Assembly: GCA_001784735.1 (NCBI GenBank)
Contig: MFSB01000037.1
Location: forward strand, 29,868-44,137
Direction: 5' to 3'
DNA length: 14,270 nt
Source of the DNA: Candidatus Moranbacteria bacterium RIFCSPLOWO2_12_FULL_48_12
Lineage (GTDB): Bacteria > Patescibacteriota > Minisyncoccia > Moranbacterales > UBA1568
Below the pieces are notes generated by a model. It was not told the DNA's origin. It did no database searches and saw only the letters and a list, made by a program, of their open reading frames with translations. Below, in pieces: positions 6,430 through 12,100 of this stretch; positions within the stretch are counted from its first letter, which is position 1; the number at the start of each line of letters is the position of its first letter. The position numbers and the translations under genes are program-made.

Positions 6430-6560
6430 AGCAGTAGAAGAAAAACATGAACAAAAAAAGAGGGCTCACCCCATTCTATCCCATTTCCTATAAATATTCC
6501 AGTCACCGTCGTTCGCGAACGACATGACCAGCATTCACCTACAGGTACAAATTTTCAAAA
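6430..6560. other. mreB-HIT intergenic region with a 16-bp palindrome
   Basis: The gap holds a perfect palindrome GTCGTTCGCGAACGAC (6508-6523). It extends with GTCA (6502-6505) and TGAC (6525-6528) after a small asymmetric bulge. As RNA it gives a stable hairpin, but no U-tract follows on the minus strand, so it is not a standard terminator. A weak -10-like TAGAAT (6473-6478, minus strand) lies 44 nt before mreB, with only TGGAAT (6496-6501) at -35 distance; a separate mreB promoter is possible but poorly supported. Confidence 0.6.
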
Positions 6561-7016
6561 TTATTCTCGTATTTTTCTTGCCAGTACCTCTAATTTTGCG
6601 TCATCTTCCCGTTTATAATCATGGGAAGAGATATAGCCTTCGTACTGATCGAAATACTTATTCACTTCTGACTCAATAGGTTTCCACTCTTTTGTATCCG
6701 CCGTTCCATGCATCGGAAAAAGCTTGGCGTGCACATGATCGATGCCGTACCCCTCAAAAACCATGGCCGTCCTGCCCACATCCTCTAACTTCGAATCGAG
6801 AAGTCTGGCCACTTTTTTTGTTGCCGAAACAAGCTCCGTCAGTATTTCATCAGGCAAATCAAAAGCATAACTTCCATAATGAGCCTTCGATATAACAACG
6901 GCCGTTCCAAGAGTATTCGGGAATATAGAAAGAAAAGCCAGATATTTCTCATTTTCCCAAATCGTGTGTGCGGATGCCTCCCCTTTTACGATTTTACAGA
7001 ATATGCAGTCAGTCAT
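6561..7016 (-). CDS. HIT-family protein (histidine triad-like nucleotide hydrolase or transferase)
   Basis: A 151-residue member of the HIT superfamily, whose members hydrolyse or transfer nucleoside phosphates. An N-terminal CxxC (C4, C7) in TDCIFCKIVKGE and H46 in SKAHYGSY are typical of zinc-binding Hint-type proteins. The signature around 94-100 reads HVHAKLF: the first His (H94) and the catalytic middle His (H96) are kept, but the third position is Lys (K98) instead of His. A C-terminal extension of about 45 charged residues follows. Substrate cannot be told from sequence. It sits 10 nt after the aspS stop, so it is probably cotranscribed with aspS; adenylated by-products of tRNA synthetases are known substrates of some Hint proteins, but that link is only suggestive here. 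Confidence 0.85.
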   Translation of the reverse strand: MTDCIFCKIVKGEASAHTIWENEKYLAFLSIFPNTLGTAVVISKAHYGSYAFDLPDEILTELVSATKKVARLLDSKLEDVGRTAMVFEGYGIDHVHAKLFPMHGTADTKEWKPIESEVNKYFDQYEGYISSHDYKREDDAKLEVLARKIRE

Positions 7017-7026
7017 AACAAAGACT

Positions 7027-8436
7027 CTATTTGCCTCTTTTTTCTTCTGTCACAATACGCAAGCCAAGCTCAGCAAGCTGTTTTGACGGGACTGCGGATG
7101 GTGACTTCGTCATGAGATCTCGCCCTTCCCCTGTTTTGGGAAAAGCGATCACCTCGCGGATATTCGGCTCATTCTGCAAAATCATGACGATGCGATCGAT
7201 CCCGGGAGCAAATCCCCCATGCGGCGGCGCGCCAAAGGTGAAGGCTTCCAGCATATGCCCGAATTTTTCCTTTTGCTCCTCCTCGGAAATATTGAGTAGC
7301 TTAAAGACTTGCTCCTGCATCGCCTTCTTGTGGATACGAATGCTCCCCGAACTGAGTTCATAGCCATTCAGCACCAAATCATATGAGTTCGCCCGAATAT
7401 TGAACAGGTCAACGCCTTGCATGAACTTTTCAACGTCCTCCTCTTTGACAGAGCAGAAGGGATGATGGGCGGCCTGAAGCGTACCATCATCTGTCTTTTC
7501 AAACATCGGAAAGTCCACTATCCACGCGAAAGCCAACTCGTTCGGATCATTCTTGTCCTGCCGCAAATCAGGCTTATCAGAAGCATACTTCTCTATCGAC
7601 TCTTTGTAGGTCAAGCGCGGAAATGGCGCTTGTGTCAGGCGCTTTTCGGGAAATAATTTTTGCACCATCTCGATAAACATCTTTTCGGTGAACCGCAGAA
7701 CATCTTCCTCTGTAACAAAAGACATTTCATAATCGAGCTGTGTGAATTCCGGTTGGCGATCTCCGCGCAGATCCTCATCGCGCATACAGCGAGCGATCTG
7801 AAAATACCGCTCGAATCCCGCTACCATACACAATTGCTTGTACTGCTGCGGGGATTGCGGCAACGCATAAAATTTCCCTTTTTCCAGACGAGACGGGACA
7901 AGATACTCCCGCGATCCCTCAGGTGTCCCCTTCATAAGCATAGGCGTCTCAATTTCCACGAAATCCGCTCCATGCATATACTCCCGAAAGAAAGTAATCA
8001 CTTTGTCTCTTGTCCTGATATTGTGCTGCATTCTTTCGCGCCGCAGATCCAAATAACGATATTTGAGACGGTGTTCTTCACCGATCTCTTTCCCGTCCGA
8101 AGTCACATCAAACGGCGGCGTCTCCGCTTCATTCAAGACATCAATCGTCAGCACTTCTATTTCGATAGTCCCATTCGGCTGTTCTTTATTGATGAGCTTT
8201 TCCGGACGAGTGTTTACTTGCCCGGTCACTTCAACCACCCATTCGGAGCGCAATGTTTGCGCTACCGCGTGAGCCTCCACATGATTCGGGAGAATCACCA
8301 TCTGAACTTTTCCGCTCCTATCCCGCAAATCGATAAATATCAATTTGCCATGATCTCTCCGCACATCCACCCAACCGTCAAGCTTCACGGTTTCCCCGAC
8401 ATGCTGCGGCGTTTCGCTTATAAGTATCCGTTCCAT
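7027..8436 (-). CDS. aspS: Aspartyl-tRNA synthetase, bacterial type lacking the GAD insertion domain
   Basis: Attaches aspartate to tRNA-Asp. The protein has 469 residues against about 590 for ordinary bacterial AspRS. OB-fold anticodon domain at 1-100 (GWVDVRRDHGKLIFIDLRDR, 21-40). Catalytic core: YRYLDLRR (127-133), FVEIETPML (159-167), TPEGSREYLVPSR (171-183), motif 2 RCMRDEDLRGDRQPEF (216-231), motif 3 with R415 in GFAPGIDRIVMIL. Bacterial AspRS carries the ~130-residue GAD domain between SDKPDLR and the W-IDFPMFE block; here DKPDLR (287-292) is followed after 12 residues by WIVDFPMFE (305-313), so that domain is absent. H29 in RRDHG resembles non-discriminating enzymes that also charge tRNA-Asn, from memory of work on the Pseudomonas enzyme. 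The ATG at 8434-8436 is preferred over TTG 8442 because MERILI-type starts fit. It follows the response regulator by 24 nt. Confidence 0.96.
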   Translation of the reverse strand: MERILISETPQHVGETVKLDGWVDVRRDHGKLIFIDLRDRSGKVQMVILPNHVEAHAVAQTLRSEWVVEVTGQVNTRPEKLINKEQPNGTIEIEVLTIDVLNEAETPPFDVTSDGKEIGEEHRLKYRYLDLRRERMQHNIRTRDKVITFFREYMHGADFVEIETPMLMKGTPEGSREYLVPSRLEKGKFYALPQSPQQYKQLCMVAGFERYFQIARCMRDEDLRGDRQPEFTQLDYEMSFVTEEDVLRFTEKMFIEMVQKLFPEKRLTQAPFPRLTYKESIEKYASDKPDLRQDKNDPNELAFAWIVDFPMFEKTDDGTLQAAHHPFCSVKEEDVEKFMQGVDLFNIRANSYDLVLNGYELSSGSIRIHKKAMQEQVFKLLNISEEEQKEKFGHMLEAFTFGAPPHGGFAPGIDRIVMILQNEPNIREVIAFPKTGEGRDLMTKSPSAVPSKQLAELGLRIVTEEKRGK

Positions 8437-8460
8437 ATTCAATAGTAGAACTTTGAGTAA
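8437..8460. repeat. Solitary arm-like sequence before aspS
   Basis: The whole gap between the response-regulator stop and the aspS ATG reads, on the minus strand, TTACTCAAAGTTCTACTATTGAAT directly before ATG. AAGTTCTACT is shared with the E3 arm (CGAAGTTCTACTGCTGGG), which is also followed by TATG. No complementary partner arm was found nearby, so it may be a decayed remnant or chance. Confidence 0.4.
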
Positions 8461-9270
8461 TTACTTCTGCTCCTTGAAAAAATCATTGACGGCGTAGGTC
8501 AGTTCGCTCGGCGTTACCTGCGTTTTCAAGAAAGTCCTATTCCCCAAACCGGAGTCAGTCAAAACTTTCAGGCGCTGATCATCCAGCGAAGCAGAAAAGA
8601 AAAAAATCGGCACGGAGGCTTTCCCCTTTATCTCTTTCAAGCGGCGGATGGCTTCACTGCCTTCCATCCCTGGCATCATCACATCGGTTATAATCATATC
8701 AAAATGCTCCTTGATCGCCGTATCCAGGCCGGCTATGCCATTCACCTCAGCCACCACTTCGTAGCCCTCGTCACGGAGACGCCTACTGAACATCTCGACA
8801 AACACCGCCTCATCCTCGATCAAGAGTATCCGCTTCCCCAGCTTCACTTGCTGCGCCGGATCTTGCTCCTGACGCGAGACATTCTTCTTTTGCTCGCTGA
8901 ACTGATTCAAAAAACGATTGACTTCCGCTACCACCTCCGTTGGAGAAAATTCCGTCTTGGAAATGAAACCGTTGGCACCCAGTTTCAGGCATTCTTCGCG
9001 ATCTTCCGTCGAACTGAGATTACTGAAAACAACCACTTTCAGATCCGCATCGTACTTCGGGTTATGCCGCAGCTCGCGCAGCACTTCCGTACCGCTCATT
9101 TCCGGAATCACCAGATCCAAAAGAATCAGATCGAATTTCTGTACCAGCGCTTCTTTCAGTACCGCTTTGCCGGTAATCACATTCAACACTTCGAAACCGG
9201 AACTTTCGAATTTCTTTTTATAGATTTCTGCAATAAAAGGATCGTCCTCGACAAAAAGGATTTTTGACAT
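8461..9270 (-). CDS. Tandem receiver-domain response regulator without output domain
   Basis: A cytoplasmic signalling protein of 269 residues made of two CheY-like receiver domains and nothing else. Domain 1 (1-122): acidic pocket D9/D10, phospho-acceptor D52 in LILLDLVIPEMSG, switch S83 in VVFSNLS, and K105 in ISKTE. A polar linker rich in Q and K (123-145) leads to domain 2 (146-269): E152/D153 in LLIEDE, D196 in IITDVMMPGMEG, switch S226 in FFFSAS, and K249 in FLKTQ. All phosphorylation residues are kept in both. There is no DNA-binding or enzymatic domain, so output is probably protein-protein interaction. The ATG 9268-9270 follows a candidate promoter by about 50 nt. It is the first gene of the series with aspS, HIT and the mre genes. 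A histidine kinase (10340-12100) is a possible partner, with the toxin-like module between them. Confidence 0.9.
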   Translation of the reverse strand: MSKILFVEDDPFIAEIYKKKFESSGFEVLNVITGKAVLKEALVQKFDLILLDLVIPEMSGTEVLRELRHNPKYDADLKVVVFSNLSSTEDREECLKLGANGFISKTEFSPTEVVAEVNRFLNQFSEQKKNVSRQEQDPAQQVKLGKRILLIEDEAVFVEMFSRRLRDEGYEVVAEVNGIAGLDTAIKEHFDMIITDVMMPGMEGSEAIRRLKEIKGKASVPIFFFSASLDDQRLKVLTDSGLGNRTFLKTQVTPSELTYAVNDFFKEQK

Positions 9271-9295
9271 CGGATTAAAAAAAGTAATTTATACA

Positions 9296-9317
9296 AAAGC
9301 CTCTTTCAACAGGCTCT
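9296..9317 (-). other. Small hairpin in the response-regulator leader
   Basis: AGAGCCT and AGGCTTT (minus strand, 9311-9317 and 9296-9302) can pair over 7 bp with one G-U and an 8-nt loop. It falls at the predicted 5' end of the response-regulator transcript and is followed by TTGTATAAATT. It might stabilise the mRNA or act as a weak terminator; neither is certain. Confidence 0.35.
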
Positions 9318-9323
9318 GGTAGC

Positions 9324-9352
9324 ATAATACCCGAATCAAGCCAAAAAATCAA
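9324..9352 (-). promoter_or_regulatory. Candidate promoter for the response regulator-aspS series
   Basis: On the minus strand TTGATT (9347-9352) and TATTAT (9324-9329) are separated by 17 nt. Transcription would start near 9317, leaving a leader of about 47 nt before the ATG. The -35 box overlaps the U-tract of the terminator that ends the upstream module, so termination and initiation signals share bases. Confidence 0.5.
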
Positions 9353-9369
9353 ACCGTTCAGCAACGATT
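9343..9369 (-). terminator. Intrinsic terminator after the nucleotidyltransferase gene
   Basis: On the minus strand AATCGTT (9363-9369) pairs with AACGGTT (9352-9358) over 7 bp including one G-U, with the 4-nt loop GCTG. This is followed by TGATTTTTT (9343-9348 are T). It begins 11 nt after the nucleotidyltransferase stop codon. Confidence 0.6.
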
Positions 9370-9380
9370 GAGGCGGGATT

Positions 9381-9995
9381 TTACGAAAGAGAAATTTGGG
9401 TTAGTATATTTTTTATTTCCTCTTCTTCCATCTCGAATCCAGAAACCCAGATGATTTTTTCCGAATAATCGATATCTTTGAAATAGGCAAGCTGCGTACG
9501 AAAAATTTTCTCATTGAATTCACCACCAAAGATAGCTGAGGCTTTCCCGACGATTTCTACCAAAGAATGACGGTCTTTCATAATATAGAAAAGATCAACA
9601 TAATCCTTCCACTTCGCTCGCCTTCCCAATGCGTAAGCTTTCATCGATGCAAGCGTAAGAAGATCGGGCAATCTCGCAGTATCGCCAAAGGAAATAGGAA
9701 ATTCAATCCCAAAGGGATATCTGAGAAATGTCACCTTTACTCCGCCGACAAGCACAGTGTATTCATCTTCTGTATCTACAAAGACATGCAGGTCATTCTT
9801 GAAATCGGAAATCTCCTTGCGAAGAACCTTTCTATCAATCTTTTCACAAGAAAACAAATCAAAATCGATAGACTTGCGATGTCCGATATGAAGAGCGATC
9901 GCCGTCCCACCGACAAGCCCGTAATCTTTCCTCAACGTACCCAGAAGCGGAAGAAGCTCCTTTTGGGCGCTATTCAATATCTCTTCATGAAGCAT
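9381..9995 (-). CDS. AbiEii-like nucleotidyltransferase (probable toxin of a two-gene module)
   Basis: A 204-residue protein of the polymerase-beta nucleotidyltransferase superfamily, AbiEii/MenT-like group. The active-site motif GLVGGTAIALHIGHRKSIDFDLF (26-48) contains the GG-T and the metal-binding D44-F-D46. A later block RLPDLLTLASMKAYALGRRAKWKDYVDLFYI matches the conserved D..MK..A...R.K.KD..DL region of this group. Known members are toxins that modify tRNA or use GTP; the target here is unknown. The ATG 9993-9995 is preferred over the TTG at 10016 because family members begin near this point and it gives an 11-nt overlap with the upstream gene, typical of translational coupling. A terminator follows. 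It could be a housekeeping nucleotidyltransferase, but the small partner gene and own promoter argue for toxin-antitoxin or abortive infection. Confidence 0.85.
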   Translation of the reverse strand: MLHEEILNSAQKELLPLLGTLRKDYGLVGGTAIALHIGHRKSIDFDLFSCEKIDRKVLRKEISDFKNDLHVFVDTEDEYTVLVGGVKVTFLRYPFGIEFPISFGDTARLPDLLTLASMKAYALGRRAKWKDYVDLFYIMKDRHSLVEIVGKASAIFGGEFNEKIFRTQLAYFKDIDYSEKIIWVSGFEMEEEEIKNILTQISLS

Positions 9996-10251
9996 ACTTC
10001 GAAAAATATAGCGCAAAATAATTGGCTACCTCCGGACGGTAATTACTCCTCCCTATCGCCGATGGCCCTGATTTCTCCTGAAAAATTTTCGCCACTTCAC
10101 GAATCCCGAGAATCCCAATCAATTCTTGAACATCATTCCAATTGCCATAATTAAGCGTCGCCTCGACAATCGTCTCTTCACTGAGCGCATCATAATCGTT
10201 GACGTACCAGATGAGATACGGTCTTTTTTTGATAAATGTATGTATATCCAT
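9985..10251 (-). CDS. Small upstream partner of the nucleotidyltransferase (putative antitoxin)
   Basis: An 88-residue protein, acidic and aromatic in its N-terminal part (FIKKRPYLIWYVNDYDALSE), then a predicted helical core (EETIVEATLNYGNWNDVQELIGILGIREVAKIF, 25-57) and a C-terminal YRPEVANYFALYFSKY block. Similar small proteins are, from memory, common directly before AbiEii-type nucleotidyltransferases in bacterial genomes (perhaps those labelled DUF6922), and are supposed to be antitoxins, but no fold or function can be proved from sequence. No classic helix-turn-helix or AbiEi-type winged helix is evident. The ATG (10249-10251) lies 6 nt after a strong -10 box, so the message appears leaderless. 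It overlaps the nucleotidyltransferase by 11 nt and ends in TGA. Confidence 0.75.
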   Translation of the reverse strand: MDIHTFIKKRPYLIWYVNDYDALSEETIVEATLNYGNWNDVQELIGILGIREVAKIFQEKSGPSAIGRSNYRPEVANYFALYFSKYAS

Positions 10252-10257
10252 AGTTTT

Positions 10258-10286
10258 ATTATATCACAAAAAAAGCCTTGTTTCAA
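10258..10286 (-). promoter_or_regulatory. Strong sigma-70-type promoter of the two-gene module, leaderless
   Basis: On the minus strand TTGAAA (10281-10286), a 17-nt spacer and a perfect TATAAT (10258-10263) are present. The -10 box ends 6 nt before the ATG at 10249-10251, so the transcript would begin at or within a base or two of the start codon, without a ribosome binding site. The spacer contains the T7 tract (10268-10274) that follows the upstream weak hairpin. Confidence 0.65.
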
Positions 10287-10292
10287 GAACAA
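10268..10292 (-). terminator. Weak terminator-like hairpin after the histidine kinase
   Basis: On the minus strand TTGTT (10288-10292) pairs with AACAA (10278-10282) around a 5-nt loop, followed by GGC and seven Ts (10268-10274). The stem is short and AT-rich, so termination would be partial at best. It overlaps the promoter of the next module. Confidence 0.35.
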
Positions 10293-10339
10293 AAAGCCCA
10301 TAGAACAGCTTCTTTTTTCGTAATTCTCCCTGAACGAAG

Positions 10340-12100
10340 CTATGTTTTTTCCGAAGGAGAAGGTTGGTCGGAAATACCGATATGGATCTTCGGATTGACC
10401 AGCGGCAGTTCAATGATGAAACGCGAGCCTTTGTCTGCTCCATCCCCCTCCATAGGCGCTTGCCCGCCTTCTGAGGGGACAGGACTCTCGGCCCAGATGC
10501 GTCCTCCATGCGCCTCGACAAAGTTCTTGCCGACATACAAGCCGAGACCCGCTCCGGAAGCCACCATCTTGGTCGTTTCTTTGCTTCGTGTGAACTTCTC
10601 AAACAGATTCTCCTTATCCTCCGCACGAATGCCGATACCCGTATCAGTTACCGAAATCCGCGCCCTTTTTTTATCACCTTCGAGCGTTACAGTCACTCCA
10701 CCCTCCTTGGTATATTTCAGGGCGTTATCGATCAGATTAGAGAGCACTTCTTTGATTTTGTTCGGATCGATGGTCAGTGGCGGCAAAGGTTTCTTTGGCA
10801 GCCGCATCTGAAGCAACAGATTCTTGCTTCTTGCCGTCGGCGTGAACATTTCCACCAGTTCGGCAACGAGCGGTTCGAGCTGCGCCTGGACAAAACTGTA
10901 CTGGATGCACCCCGCCTCGATACGGGAAACATTGAGGAGATCTTCCACCAGATGCACCAGCCGGCTGTTCACCGTGTACACCTTGTCCAGCACGTCCTGG
11001 ATCACGGCGGGCACTTTGCCATACGAGCCTTCGAGAATGAGGGAGATGTACCCTTTGATGGCCGTGAGCGGCGTACGCAATTGGTGCGACGCGATAGAAA
11101 TAAATTCTGACTTGGTCAGATCCAGCTCCTTCAGCCGCTGGTTGGCGATAGCCAGAGCATCCGATATTTTCTGCAATTCTTCCTTACGTGCGATTTCTGC
11201 CTTTACAGAACGGATTACATACCCGCCCATTATTGTCGTTCCAATCAGTGTCACCCCGACGAGAATTTGGTTCGTCAGGCTCTGCGCGAAAAAGAACATG
11301 GAACCAATTAGAATAAACTGCGCCACCACCAACGCCTGCGTCCCGATAAGCTTTATATTGAACGCTTTGTATTTAACAATAAGAAAGGCAAGCATCCCCA
11401 TAAAAAAGGTCATCCCAAATAAACCATATTGCTCAAATCTATAATCTTTTAAGTATCCAATATCTGCAAGATAACTTGCTAAAAAGCCTGTTATAAAAAA
11501 AGAAAATAAAAATGATTCGATACCGATTGTGAGCAGTACAATCTGTTTTTTGAATTTTTGTTCCGCCTTTCTATAACGAGAAATAGCTAAGAATAAAATC
11601 CAAAAAAACATCAGAAAACTAGCAATATAGTAATAGTCAAGAAAGTACTTTTCTTCAAATCCGGCACATCCACACAATGTCAAATCAAATCCACTGAGAT
11701 TATACCGAGTGGGAGTGAATATAATTGTAGGAAGAATGATTAATCCCAGTAAAACTTTTATTCTAATGGATACATCCTTCTTTTCAATAAAAACATACAC
11801 AAAATATAAGCTCAAAATTGAAAGCAACACATTCAAAATTCCAAAAAACGACCAAGAAAAAATAATCACATTACTGTTAACACTTGTCCAAACAATTAAG
11901 TTAAGTATTGCCCACGAAGAAAAAACGATCGACATTGATAGCAAAATTTTACTAATCAAAGAATATTTGTTTTTAAAATAAACAAAAAAACCAAAAAATA
12001 AAGAAATGACAATCGCCGGTATATGAGAATAGTAAAGCAACGGCGGGGCATCCGCTGAAAATATGATATAACTTGGAACTGCTAAATCTGGACAAATCAT
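10340..12100 (-). CDS. Multi-pass membrane sensor histidine kinase
   Basis: A 586-residue kinase that autophosphorylates on His and passes phosphate to a response regulator. About nine membrane segments fill residues 26-297 (for example 26-43, 52-72, 79-105, 113-130, 156-175, 188-212, 228-244, 254-273, 279-297), with a cysteine pair CGC (143-145) in a loop. A linker helix (298-330) joins the HisKA domain with phospho-acceptor H339 in ISIASHQLRTPLTAIKGY. The ATPase domain follows: N box NLIDNALKY (455-463), DTGIG (486-490), GAGLGLYVGK (516-525). No PAS or HAMP domain is visible. The ATG 12098-12100 overlaps the formyltransferase stop by 4 nt (ATGA), so they are translationally coupled. The 5' part (sensor) is AT-rich while the 3' part (kinase) is not, suggesting a mosaic gene. 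The nearest receiver protein is the tandem regulator at 8461-9270. Confidence 0.93.
   Translation of the reverse strand: MICPDLAVPSYIIFSADAPPLLYYSHIPAIVISLFFGFFVYFKNKYSLISKILLSMSIVFSSWAILNLIVWTSVNSNVIIFSWSFFGILNVLLSILSLYFVYVFIEKKDVSIRIKVLLGLIILPTIIFTPTRYNLSGFDLTLCGCAGFEEKYFLDYYYIASFLMFFWILFLAISRYRKAEQKFKKQIVLLTIGIESFLFSFFITGFLASYLADIGYLKDYRFEQYGLFGMTFFMGMLAFLIVKYKAFNIKLIGTQALVVAQFILIGSMFFFAQSLTNQILVGVTLIGTTIMGGYVIRSVKAEIARKEELQKISDALAIANQRLKELDLTKSEFISIASHQLRTPLTAIKGYISLILEGSYGKVPAVIQDVLDKVYTVNSRLVHLVEDLLNVSRIEAGCIQYSFVQAQLEPLVAELVEMFTPTARSKNLLLQMRLPKKPLPPLTIDPNKIKEVLSNLIDNALKYTKEGGVTVTLEGDKKRARISVTDTGIGIRAEDKENLFEKFTRSKETTKMVASGAGLGLYVGKNFVEAHGGRIWAESPVPSEGGQAPMEGDGADKGSRFIIELPLVNPKIHIGISDQPSPSEKT

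Noticed and set aside
6440..6480. Terminator from GGGGTGAGCCCTC plus T-run before mreB
   Set aside because: The stem has only three strong pairs with a very short loop, and it would lie downstream of any mreB promoter candidate; not enough to call.
6502..6528. LexA/SOS operator at the palindrome
   Set aside because: It contains GTTCGCGAAC, but known LexA boxes differ between phyla and no SOS gene is beside it; not supportable.
7660..8445. Plus-strand open frame of 261 codons opposite aspS
   Set aside because: Fully antisense to a clearly conserved synthetase, with no recognisable domain; the same holds for the other plus-strand frames opposite mreB, mreC, the response regulator and the kinase.
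9996..10016. Longer nucleotidyltransferase starting at TTG 10016
   Set aside because: Adds seven residues with a non-ATG start inside the upstream gene; the ATG at 9995 gives a more usual overlap.
9985..12099. Alternative genetic code with TGA as glycine
   Set aside because: Two genes end in TGA at positions where the protein should end and the next gene begins, so TGA works as a stop.
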